Shown piece after piece: positions 18,235-25,464 of a stretch of 64,000 nucleotides of DNA. The translations under genes and the position numbers were made by a program. The notes below the pieces were generated by a model that saw only the letters and a program-made list of their open reading frames with translations, made no database searches and was not told where the DNA came from. The DNA comes from Hyphomicrobiaceae bacterium (GTDB taxonomy: Bacteria > Pseudomonadota > Alphaproteobacteria > Rhizobiales > Hyphomicrobiaceae): positions 434,001 through 498,000 of the forward strand of contig JALHOW010000004.1 of assembly GCA_022842785.1 (NCBI GenBank). Direction: 5' to 3'. How positions within the stretch are numbered: the stretch's first letter is position 1; each line of letters opens with the position of its first letter.

Positions 18235-18984
18235 TCAGCTCTCTTCCTCGTCCTTCTTCTCGCCCGCGCCGAGTTCCTGAAGACGCGCGAGAACGCGCGA
18301 TGCCTCGGCAGCCTCGGTCTCCGCGGCTTCCTCCGGCGGCAGCTCGGGGAAGCTCACATCGGGCTGCGGTCCGAGTCCGGGAACGGTCTCAGATGTCGGA
18401 AGCAACGTGCCGGCTTTGGGCTCGGCAGCGACACCCGCAGGCGCGGCCTGAGGCGCACGCTTTGCAGCCTTGGCCACTTCGGCGTCGAGATCGATCTGCG
18501 AGCAGAGGCCAAGCGTCACCGGATCCTGCGGCGTGAGGTTCTGCGCATTCCAGTGCGTGCGCTCGCGGATGGCTGCGATCGTCGGCTTGGTCGTGCCGAC
18601 GAGGCGGATGATCTGGCTGTCCTTGAGCTCGGGATGATTGCGCAGCAGCCACATGACGGCGTTCGGGCGATCCTGCCGGCGCGAAACGGGCGTGTAGCGC
18701 GGGCCGCGCTTGGTCTTGACGGGCGGGATCTCGACCTTCGATTCCTGGAGCCTGAGGTGGTACTCGGCATCGGCCTCGCCGCGCTTGATCTCCTCGCGGC
18801 TGAGCTGGCCGGACGCGATCGGGTCCATGCCTTTGATGCCCTGCGCGACGTCACCGTCGGCAATGCCCTTGACCTCGAGATGATGGAGCCCGCAGAACTC
18901 CGCGATCTGGTCGAAGCTCAGCGAGGTGTTTTCCACCAGCCAGACGGCTGTTGCTTTGGGCATCAGCGGTTTGCGGTTGCTCAT
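18235..18984 (-). CDS. trcR: DUF1013 protein, TrcR-type cell-cycle transcriptional regulator
   Basis: 249 residues. The conserved N-terminal part (KPLMPKATAVWLVENTSLSF, then QIAEFCGLHHLEVKGIADG) and the central segment with AVMWLLRNHPELKD and SQIIRLVGTTKPTI match the DUF1013 family. That family is restricted to Alphaproteobacteria and is described as TrcR in Sinorhizobium/Caulobacter cell-cycle work. The TIAAIRERTHWN segment looks like a helix-turn-helix. The C-terminal ~70 residues are acidic and Ala/Pro/Glu-rich, ending in a run of Glu/Asp. It is likely a cytoplasmic DNA-associated regulator and a single gene. Confidence in the family is high and in the exact role moderate. Confidence 0.85.
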   Translation of the reverse strand: MSNRKPLMPKATAVWLVENTSLSFDQIAEFCGLHHLEVKGIADGDVAQGIKGMDPIASGQLSREEIKRGEADAEYHLRLQESKVEIPPVKTKRGPRYTPVSRRQDRPNAVMWLLRNHPELKDSQIIRLVGTTKPTIAAIRERTHWNAQNLTPQDPVTLGLCSQIDLDAEVAKAAKRAPQAAPAGVAAEPKAGTLLPTSETVPGLGPQPDVSFPELPPEEAAETEAAEASRVLARLQELGAGEKKDEEES

Positions 18985-19205
18985 AGGGGGCGCTTTCCAG
19001 GTAATGGGCTCTTGGGGCGTGCCCGATAGCGTCGAGCAGCCGTGGTCGTTGAGGGTAATGAAGGGGGTCAGGCGTGCTTATAGCGCGATGCCCGCCGAGA
19101 GAGCAACCGGGAGATGTGCGAAGGCTGACGATTGCCCGGCGACCTCGAGGCCCGCTCGCAGAGCGTGGTCCGCATCCGGGGCAATGGTGAACGCAGGGAT
19201 AGACC

Positions 19206-19817
19206 ATGCCGAAGCTCGAATTCTGGTACGATTTCGCGTCGACCTACTCCTACCTCTCCGCCATGCGCATCGAGGCCCTTGCCGCGGCGGCCGGGGTCGA
19301 AATTGCCTACCGCCCCTTTCTTCTCGGCCCCATTTTCAAGGCCCAGGGCCTGGACACCTCGCCCTTCGTTCTCAACCCGGTAAAGGGTGAGTACATGGCC
19401 CGGGATATTGCCCGGATTGCCACCAACCGCGGCCTCGCTTTTCACGTACCAGAGCCCTTTCCGGCCCACAGCCTTCTGGCAGCCCGCATTGGCATGATCG
19501 CGGAAGAAGAAGGCTGGATCGGCGCTTTCACACGCGCGGTCTTCGACGCGGAATTCGCCGGGCGGGCAAATATTGCGGCACCGGAAACGATCGCGCAGGC
19601 CGTCGCGGGCCTCGGGCATGATCCGGCTCAGGTGCTGGCCCGCGCCGGCTCCGACGCGGTGAAATCAGCTCTTCGCTCGCGCTCGGAAGCTGCTGCTGGC
19701 AAAGGCATCTTCGGGGCGCCGACTTTCATCTCGGAGGATGGCGAACTCTTCTGGGGTGACGATCGCCTCGAGCAGGCGCTGGCCTGGACCGGCCGTATCG
19801 ACAACCGGCCCGGCTGA
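19206..19817 (+). CDS. DsbA-fold 2-hydroxychromene-2-carboxylate isomerase-like protein
   Basis: 203 residues. The opening FWYDFASTYSYLSAMRIE is the signature of the kappa-class GST / HCCA isomerase group, with Ser/Thr in place of the DsbA CxxC. The helical insert (FLLGPIFKAQGLDTSP) and the C-terminal GIFGAPTFISEDGELFWGDD with cis-Pro complete the thioredoxin-like fold. Such proteins bind glutathione and isomerise aromatic-degradation intermediates in some organisms, but no aromatic pathway gene is nearby, so the substrate is open. It is cytoplasmic (no signal peptide) and stands alone. Confidence 0.85.
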   Translation: MPKLEFWYDFASTYSYLSAMRIEALAAAAGVEIAYRPFLLGPIFKAQGLDTSPFVLNPVKGEYMARDIARIATNRGLAFHVPEPFPAHSLLAARIGMIAEEEGWIGAFTRAVFDAEFAGRANIAAPETIAQAVAGLGHDPAQVLARAGSDAVKSALRSRSEAAAGKGIFGAPTFISEDGELFWGDDRLEQALAWTGRIDNRPG

Positions 19818-19897
19818 ATGGATGTTCACCATAAATCAGTACTTTAGCGCCCTGCGCGGTGATATATTGCGCGCGGCATCAATTAGGGAGCGACGCC

Positions 19898-20215
19898 GTG
19901 AAAAGGAATAAATGGGTTCTGGGACTGAGCGCTGTAGGGCTGGCGCTGGCTTTGATCGGTGGGACTGCTCACGCCCAGGCCCCGAAAGCAGAACCAAAGG
20001 CGGCTCCTAAAGCCGAGACCAAAGCACCAGCCGCGAGAAAGACCCCCAAGAAGGCGGCCTCCGCCTGCCAGGGCCTCGATGAGAAGGGCTGTGGCGCAAA
20101 CACCGGCTGCTCGTGGATCAAGGCCACCAAGACCAAGGCCGGCGTCGATCGCAAAGCCTACTGCCGCCTGAAGTCGGCACCACCGAAAAAGGCCGCAGCA
20201 CCGGCCAAGAAATAA
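19898..20215 (+). CDS. Small secreted Lys/Ala-rich protein with a four-Cys motif, GTG start
   Basis: 105 residues starting at GTG 19898. GGGAG lies 7 bases upstream, and the signal peptide (KRNKWVLGLSAVGLALALIG..AHA|Q) begins right there, while the in-frame ATG at 19859 would add a non-signal leader. The mature part is a repetitive Pro-Lys-Ala stretch (APKAEPKAAPKAETKAPA). A compact motif follows with four Cys spaced C-x8-C-x5-C-x17-C (SACQGLDEKGCGANTGCSW and AYCRLK), then a Lys/Ala tail. I do not know a function. The Lys-rich regions could interact with the cell wall or with nucleic acids. A clear terminator follows. Confidence 0.7.
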   Translation: MKRNKWVLGLSAVGLALALIGGTAHAQAPKAEPKAAPKAETKAPAARKTPKKAASACQGLDEKGCGANTGCSWIKATKTKAGVDRKAYCRLKSAPPKKAAAPAKK

Positions 20216-20247
20216 GCTGTCCGTCACAACAAAAAGAAACCTTCCCG

Positions 20248-20280
20248 CCGCCGGAGCATCGCTCCGGCGGTTCTTTTTTC
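20248..20280 (+). terminator. Rho-independent terminator after the small secreted protein
   Basis: A perfect 10-base stem, CCGCCGGAGC / GCTCCGGCGG, with an ATC loop is followed by TTCTTTTTT. It lies 33 bases after the stop codon. Confidence 0.85.
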
Positions 20281-20371
20281 AGCCTATGCCCGCAAGGACG
20301 CTCGCAGCGTCCATCTCCCGGGCCTTGCTTTCCCACGACGCCCCTCTACCGTTGATCGAGACGGGGGTGGG

Positions 20372-22579
20372 ATGGGGCAGCTCTTCGCCGCAGCATTGAG
20401 CGCGCTCGAGCGCGAACAGGACCGCTGGTTCCTCTGGGCGCCGGTACTGCTCGGCTGTGGCATCGCCGCCTACTTCGCGCTGACCTTCGAGCCCGCTCCT
20501 CTCGCCGCCGCCGGCGCTCTCGCATTGGCCGCCATCGTGCGCTGGCGCTGGCGCGAAGGAAGCCTTGCGGCCGTTGCGGGCGGTGCGATCTTCGCAATCG
20601 TCCTCGGCTTTGCTCTCGCGCAGGGCCGCGCGCTTTTTGTCGCCGCACCAGTCATCGCTGGCGACCGCAGCACGCACGTCGTGACGGGCTGGATCGAGCT
20701 GGTCGAACCACGCGAGGAACGCGGCGAGCGTCTCACCATCCGGGTGCACGGCATCGTCGGCCTCAAGACGGAGCAGCTGCCGACACGCATTCGGGCGCGC
20801 ACGCTCACGTCAGATGGCTCGCTCAAAGCCGGTGATGCCGTGCGTGTCCGCGCCATGCTCTCGCCACCAGCGGCACCATCGCTGCCCGGCGGCTATGACT
20901 TCTCTCGGCAGGCTTGGTTTCTCGGCCTCGGCGGGGTTGGGTACACGCTTTCCACGCCCGAGCGCACGACGATCGACGCGCCGATGCCATGGGACCTCCG
21001 AGCGCGCGCAGCCTTCAACCGGCTCCGCCAGACGATCGCTCAGCGCGTTACGGCCATCCTCCCTGACGAGCGCGGCGCAATTGCCGTCGCCCTCATCACG
21101 GGCGAGCGCGGCGGCATCAGCACCGCGACCAACGCTGCTTATCGCGACTCCGGTCTGATCCACATTCTTTCCATCTCCGGCCTGCACATGGCGATCATGG
21201 CCGGCGCCATGTTCTTCACCGCGCGTTTCCTGTTGGCACTCATTCCCGCGATCGCGCTGCGCTACGACATCCGCAAGTGGGCCGCGGTCGCAGGCGCCAT
21301 CGGTGCGCTCGGCTATCTGGCCATCTCGGGCGCATCGCCACCGGCCGTGCGCTCGTTCCTGATGGTGCTCATCATGTTCATCGCCATCCTGCTCGACCGG
21401 CCGGCGCTGGCGTTGCGCAATGTGGCGCTGGCTGCTCTCGCGATGCTGATCATCATGCCGGAAAGCCTGATCGATGTGGGCTTCCAGATGTCGTTCGCCG
21501 CCGTCGTCGCACTCGTCGCAGGGTACGAGGCTTGGCGCGATCGAGGTGACCCTGCGCAGGCACCGCGCTCGAACGGACTCTGGCGTGCACCGGTTGTCTT
21601 TTTGAGCGGCATCATTGCTTCGACACTGCTCGCGAGCTTCGCGGTCGCGCCTTTCGGCATCTACCATTTTCACCAGAGCCAGCAGTATTCGATGCTGGCG
21701 AACCTCCTCGCCGTACCGGCGGTCAATCTCTTGATCATGCCTGCAGCGCTCGCCACGCTGCTGGCGCTGCCGCTTGGCCTCGAGGCGGTGCCGATTCATC
21801 TCATGGGCCTCGGCATTTCCTTTATGAGCGCGGTCGCGACCTGGGTCGCTGCACTGCCGGGTTCCGTGATCCGTGTCGCGGCGATTCCCACAGCCAGCTT
21901 CGCACTCATCGTCATGGGTGGCGCGTGGCTGCTGCTGTGGCGCACGCGGCTGCGTGTCTGGGGGCTCGCTACAATCGCTGCGGGGCTTGCACTCGCCCCA
22001 TTCGCGCCGCGGCCGGATATTCTCGTCAGTCGGTCGGGCACGCTCGTCGCGGTGCGCGGCGATGATGGCCGCTTGTCAGCTCTAGCCGGCCGCTCCGACC
22101 AGTTCGATCTCAGTCGCTGGCTCGAACGGGACGGCGATGGCCGCCCACCGGCAAGCGTCGGCGACACGACGCAATCCGCGTCGCTCTTCAGGTGCGATAC
22201 CAATGGCTGCGTCGCGAACGTGAAAGGGCGCCAACTGGCCGTTCCGCGCCACGCTTCGGCGCTCCGCGACGACTGCGCGCGCGCGGACATTCTCGTTCTG
22301 CGGCACGCCCGGCCTAAAGAGTGCGGTACGACCGCGCTCGTCATCGATGCAAATGCTCTCCGGCGCGACGGCGCACACGCAATTAGTCTGCGCGGTGCGG
22401 AGATTGCCGTCACGGCCGTCGCGGGCCTGCACGGGCGCCGCCTTTGGACCCTGGAACCCGGTGCGCAAAACCCACAACGCCCCCGCATACCGCTCCGCAC
22501 GCGGCCGCCGGCCGAGCGGAAGCCGGGTCTATTGGAGGTCGCGGCCCCGGAAAGCGCCCCCGATGCCGGCGACGATTAG
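20372..22579 (+). CDS. comEC: ComEC/Rec2-family DNA-uptake channel protein
   Basis: 735 residues, a polytopic inner-membrane protein. An N-terminal DUF4131 region with four hydrophobic segments is followed by a soluble OB-like part (RLTIRVHGIVGLKTEQLPTR). The Competence domain follows with its hallmark GLIHILSISGLHMAIMAGAM and many helices up to about residue 530. The C-terminal ~190 residues sit where the metallo-beta-lactamase-like domain is found, but I cannot see a metal-binding HxHxDH motif, as is usual in proteobacterial short forms. In the family it conducts single-stranded DNA into the cytoplasm. The upstream SD is GGGGGTGGG. Confidence 0.85.
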   Translation: MGQLFAAALSALEREQDRWFLWAPVLLGCGIAAYFALTFEPAPLAAAGALALAAIVRWRWREGSLAAVAGGAIFAIVLGFALAQGRALFVAAPVIAGDRSTHVVTGWIELVEPREERGERLTIRVHGIVGLKTEQLPTRIRARTLTSDGSLKAGDAVRVRAMLSPPAAPSLPGGYDFSRQAWFLGLGGVGYTLSTPERTTIDAPMPWDLRARAAFNRLRQTIAQRVTAILPDERGAIAVALITGERGGISTATNAAYRDSGLIHILSISGLHMAIMAGAMFFTARFLLALIPAIALRYDIRKWAAVAGAIGALGYLAISGASPPAVRSFLMVLIMFIAILLDRPALALRNVALAALAMLIIMPESLIDVGFQMSFAAVVALVAGYEAWRDRGDPAQAPRSNGLWRAPVVFLSGIIASTLLASFAVAPFGIYHFHQSQQYSMLANLLAVPAVNLLIMPAALATLLALPLGLEAVPIHLMGLGISFMSAVATWVAALPGSVIRVAAIPTASFALIVMGGAWLLLWRTRLRVWGLATIAAGLALAPFAPRPDILVSRSGTLVAVRGDDGRLSALAGRSDQFDLSRWLERDGDGRPPASVGDTTQSASLFRCDTNGCVANVKGRQLAVPRHASALRDDCARADILVLRHARPKECGTTALVIDANALRRDGAHAISLRGAEIAVTAVAGLHGRRLWTLEPGAQNPQRPRIPLRTRPPAERKPGLLEVAAPESAPDAGDD

Positions 22580-22585
22580 CGCGGG

Positions 22586-22614
22586 TTGACAGTCGGAGCC
22601 GTGCCGAATAGGTT
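22586..22614 (+). promoter_or_regulatory. Probable sigma-70 promoter of rpmJ
   Basis: A perfect -35 TTGACA at 22586-22591, a 17-base spacer and a weak -10 TAGGTT at 22609-22614. It begins 6 bases after the comEC stop and would give a leader of about 95 bases before rpmJ. A strong -35 with a degenerate -10 is common in Alphaproteobacteria. Inference from sequence only. Confidence 0.5.
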
Positions 22615-22714
22615 GCGCGACCTTTTCAATGGGCACCGCTGTTCGTTGCCGCACCGCTCCACCGGGAGCGCAGAGCGCCATGACACAATTGCCCGCAACC
22701 GAGGCCGTGGTGTC

Positions 22715-22840
22715 ATGAAAGTCCGCAACTCATTGAAATCTCTTCGGGGCCGCCATCGCGGGAACCGCCTCGTGCGCCGCAAGGGCCGGGTCTACGTGAT
22801 CAACAAGTCCAACCCGCGCTTCAAGGCGCGCCAGGGCTGA
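22715..22840 (+). CDS. rpmJ: 50S ribosomal protein L36, Cys-free 41-residue form
   Basis: 41 residues starting [20 protein letters not shown]. It is a highly basic protein of the large ribosomal subunit. The form lacks the zinc-binding Cys/His set of the 37-38-residue L36 and is the version usual in Alphaproteobacteria. The frame is open upstream to 22586 but only the last 41 codons encode the protein; GAGG lies before the ATG. It is monocistronic, with its own putative promoter and a strong terminator. Confidence 0.97.
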   Translation: MKVRNSLKSLRGRHRGNRLVRRKGRVYVINKSNPRFKARQG

Positions 22841-22865
22841 GAACCAACTCTTTTGTTGGAATTCG

Positions 22866-22897
22866 AACAGGGGAGGTGGTTCACCTCTCCTGTTTTT
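22866..22897 (+). terminator. Rho-independent terminator after rpmJ
   Basis: The arms AACAGGGGAGGTG (22866-22878) and CACCTCTCCTGTT (22882-22894) form a 13-base stem with one G-T wobble and a 3-base loop, running into five T. The A-rich left flank is short, so it probably does not serve the convergent YmdB-like gene. Confidence 0.85.
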
Positions 22898-22940
22898 GCC
22901 GTACTTGACGTTCCTTCCCGACCAGCCCGAGGCTCCCGCC

Positions 22941-23768
22941 TCACTCTTCTTCCCAGAAATCGATCAAGCGCGGCCGCAAGGCGCCGCCCATCTGCAGGGC
23001 CTGGGCCTTCAGCGCGAGGCCGGTCTTGGGGTCGATCTCGACCGCCAGCCCACACAGCGTGCCCGCCCCGAGCGAAGGCTCCATGCGTCCCTTGGGAATG
23101 CGCGTCAGAAAGCGATTGAGCGGCTCCTCCGGCTGCATGCCGAGCACCGAATTGTAATCGCCGCACATGCCCGCATCGGACATGTAGGCCGTGCCAGCGG
23201 GCAGCACGCGGTCGTCGCTGGTCGGCACATGCGTATGCGTACCGACGACACACGACACGCGCCCATCGAGATAGAGACCCAGGGCCTCCTTCTCGCTCGT
23301 CGCTTCGGCATGGAAGTCGACCAGGACGGCATCCGCACCCAAGCCGAGCGGGCAGGCCTCGAGTTCGGCGTCGATGGCGCGGAAGGGGCAATCGAGCTCC
23401 GGCATGAAAATCCGGCCCATGGCATTGATCACCAGCACCTCGGCACCATTGCGGGCCTTGTAGAGGCTGGCACCTCGGCCTGGCGTTCCGGGCGGGTAGT
23501 TGACCGGGCGCAGAAGGCGTGGCTGGCGCTCGATGAAAACGAGGGCTTCCCGCTGATCCCAGCTGTGATTGCCGAGCGTCACGGCATCGGCGCCGGCGGC
23601 CAGCAGATCATCGCAAATGGCCTCGGTGATGCCGAAGCCACCCGCCGAGTTCTCACCATTGATGACGACGAAGTCGAGCCTGTAGCGGCTGACAAGTCCA
23701 GGCAGGTACTCTATGACCACGTCGCGACCGGCGCGGCCGACAACATCCCCGAGAAACAATAGACGCAT
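22941..23768 (-). CDS. YmdB-like metallophosphoesterase (TIGR00282 family)
   Basis: 275 residues. The dinuclear metal motifs are visible: MRLLFLGDVVGRAGRD (Asp8), NGENSAGGFG (Asn), TLGNHSWDQ (Asn-His), then DFHAEATSEK and the closing GTHTHVPTSDD. This family includes Bacillus YmdB and Deinococcus homologues, which hydrolyse cyclic nucleotides or related phosphodiesters. The cytoplasmic role is probably signalling or RNA-related. It starts one base after the stop of the formyltetrahydrofolate cyclo-ligase gene, a pairing often kept in Rhizobiales, and so may be the last gene of the formate dehydrogenase transcript. Confidence 0.85.
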   Translation of the reverse strand: MRLLFLGDVVGRAGRDVVIEYLPGLVSRYRLDFVVINGENSAGGFGITEAICDDLLAAGADAVTLGNHSWDQREALVFIERQPRLLRPVNYPPGTPGRGASLYKARNGAEVLVINAMGRIFMPELDCPFRAIDAELEACPLGLGADAVLVDFHAEATSEKEALGLYLDGRVSCVVGTHTHVPTSDDRVLPAGTAYMSDAGMCGDYNSVLGMQPEEPLNRFLTRIPKGRMEPSLGAGTLCGLAVEIDPKTGLALKAQALQMGGALRPRLIDFWEEE

Positions 23769-23769
23769 T

Positions 23770-24378
23770 TTATCTGTCCGAACGCTGCCGGGCTCCCGAC
23801 GGCGTCAGGACCCAATCAAGGCGTTCGTCATAGTCGAGATGCGGAACGGCGTCGACCTCCAGCTCATCGAGCGCCAGACCGACGGCAAGGATGGATTTCA
23901 GGGATCTGAGGGCGCGCACCGTACGATCGTAGAAACCGCCGCCATAACCGAGGCGGTAACCCCGCGCATCGAATGCGAGCAGCGGTACGAGCACAATATC
24001 GGGGAGGACCTCCGGCCTGTCTGGGGCCGGCTGACGAATGCCCCAAACGCCGGGGATGAGCGGATCGCCGGGCGTCCAGGCGCGGAAGACCAGCGGCTCA
24101 GCCTTGCCCTGCATGACGGGGAGCGCCAGCGAATGCCCCTTGGCCTTGAGCGCGGCCATCAGCGGGAGCGGCCAGATCTCGCCTTCCATGGGATAATAGC
24201 CGGAGACGTAGCCCGGTTCGCGATCCCCGAGCAGCGCCATGCCGTGCTTCACAAGGCCTTCGTTGACGCTCACGCCAAGCGCCGCGAGCGCTTCCGCGCG
24301 CCGCGCCTTCTGGCGCGTTCGCAGATCTCGCTTGAGACCAAGAACGTCGTCTGACGTTCCGTTCGCAGCGCTCGACAT
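23770..24378 (-). CDS. 5-formyltetrahydrofolate cyclo-ligase
   Basis: 202 residues. The ATP-dependent enzyme converts 5-formyl-THF to 5,10-methenyl-THF and recycles the inhibitory storage form of folate. Basic residues near the N-terminus (LKRDLRTRQKARR) bind ATP phosphate. The signature near the C-terminus, PDIVLVPLLAFDARGYRLGYGGGFYDR, is shown by its pieces VPLLAFD and GYGGGFYDR. The gene begins 2 bases after fdsD, so it is probably read with the formate dehydrogenase operon. That links formate oxidation with folate C1 chemistry. I saw no 6S RNA between the two genes, although in many bacteria ssrS precedes this gene. Confidence 0.9.
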   Translation of the reverse strand: MSSAANGTSDDVLGLKRDLRTRQKARRAEALAALGVSVNEGLVKHGMALLGDREPGYVSGYYPMEGEIWPLPLMAALKAKGHSLALPVMQGKAEPLVFRAWTPGDPLIPGVWGIRQPAPDRPEVLPDIVLVPLLAFDARGYRLGYGGGFYDRTVRALRSLKSILAVGLALDELEVDAVPHLDYDERLDWVLTPSGARQRSDR

Positions 24379-24380
24379 TA

Positions 24381-24620
24381 TCAGGCCTGGTGTGCGCTCA
24401 CCTGGGGAGCTGGGTGCAACTTCCGGATGGCGGCAAGCGCGAGCGGATCGAGCCCGGCGCCGCCACTCGCGACGTGCTCCAGAATACCACGGCGCATGCG
24501 CGGATCCCAGAAATCCTGGATGTGCTTGGCGATCTGCGGCACGGCGCGCACCTCGCCCTGCGCTTCGAAGAACTTGGCGATCTGGTTCGCCATCATGACG
24601 AGCTTGTCATGCTGCTGCAT
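24381..24620 (-). CDS. fdsD: Formate dehydrogenase delta subunit
   Basis: 79 residues from the ATG at 24620, starting MQQHDKLVMMANQIAKFFEA. This is the typical FdsD opening, and the family length is about 70-80. It also has the conserved HIQDFWDPRMRR segment. FdsD is a small accessory protein of the soluble NAD-dependent molybdenum formate dehydrogenase and is needed for an active enzyme in relatives. Its start overlaps the end of fdhD by 14 bases, showing translational coupling. A longer frame to 24740 lies inside fdhD and was not used. Confidence 0.9.
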   Translation of the reverse strand: MQQHDKLVMMANQIAKFFEAQGEVRAVPQIAKHIQDFWDPRMRRGILEHVASGGAGLDPLALAAIRKLHPAPQVSAHQA

Positions 24621-25455
24621 GTTTGGCCGACTTTCCAAATTTGCCCTCAGGCGCGGTCGCCTCGGGAATGCGCTCTGGATGCGTGAAAACCTCGAAGCCG
24701 TCCTGGCGCGCGATGGCGACGAGCGTGATGCCCGCAGCATCAGCCGTCTCGAGCGCGAGCTTCGTCGGCGCCGAAACGGCGACGATCATCGGCGCCCCGG
24801 ATCGGCCCGCCTTCTGCACCATCTCGACGGACACGCGGCTCGTCAGGAGAACAATACCGCGGCCGATATCGACACCGCGGCGCCGGAGCCCGCCAACGAG
24901 CTTGTCGAGCGCATTGTGCCGGCCGACATCCTCCGCAATGGCGACAAGGCCCTGCTCCGGATTCCAGAAACCGGCGCCATGCACAGCGCGCGTGCGGATG
25001 TTGAGTTCCTGAGCTGCCGGCAAGGAAGCCATGGCCCGCATGACATCGGCGGCAGTGAACGTCGCTTCGCTCAGAACGGACGGGAACGTCGCCGCAACTG
25101 CTTCGAGGCTCTCGATGCCGCAGAGTCCGCAGCCCGTTGGACCAGTGATTGTCCGGCGCCGCTGGACCAGCGCGAGGCCGCGATCCTTGGCGAGCCACAT
25201 GCGCAGCTCGATGCCCTCAGTGTGCTCGACGACCTCGACGCTTTCGACTTCCTCGGGCGCCAAGATGACGCCTTCACTCAAACTGAACCCGACTGCAAAG
25301 TCTTCGAGGTCGGTGGGTGAGGCCATCATGACGGCGTGCGTCGTGCCGTCGTAGACGAGCGCGACAGGCACCTCCACCGGCAGCTCGCGCTCCATCGCGG
25401 TGACGGCAGTGGCCGTCACCTTGATCGAGCGGGCGCGGATGGCAGCATCGGTCAT
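24607..25455 (-). CDS. fdhD: Formate dehydrogenase accessory sulfurtransferase FdhD (FdsC)
   Basis: 282 residues. FdhD/FdsC transfers sulfur from a cysteine desulfurase to the bis-MGD cofactor of formate dehydrogenase, without which the enzyme is inactive. The conserved loop TGCGLCGIESLEA supplies the catalytic Cys pair. The GDP/MGD-binding part (EDVGRHNALDKLVG) and RVSVEMVQKAGRSGAPM are also present. It starts 9 bases after the fdsA stop and overlaps fdsD. The order fdsG-B-A-C-D is the same as in Cupriavidus and Rhodobacter. Confidence 0.95.
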   Translation of the reverse strand: MTDAAIRARSIKVTATAVTAMERELPVEVPVALVYDGTTHAVMMASPTDLEDFAVGFSLSEGVILAPEEVESVEVVEHTEGIELRMWLAKDRGLALVQRRRTITGPTGCGLCGIESLEAVAATFPSVLSEATFTAADVMRAMASLPAAQELNIRTRAVHGAGFWNPEQGLVAIAEDVGRHNALDKLVGGLRRRGVDIGRGIVLLTSRVSVEMVQKAGRSGAPMIVAVSAPTKLALETADAAGITLVAIARQDGFEVFTHPERIPEATAPEGKFGKSAKHAAA

Positions 25456-25464
25456 TGCGCTATG

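Noticed and set aside
18148..19029. A 293-codon plus-strand frame over the TrcR gene
   Set aside because: The opposite strand encodes the well-conserved DUF1013 protein. This frame begins within a terminator hairpin.
24360..24400. 6S RNA upstream of the formyltetrahydrofolate cyclo-ligase gene
   Set aside because: Only 2 bases separate this gene from fdsD, so there is no room for ssrS here.
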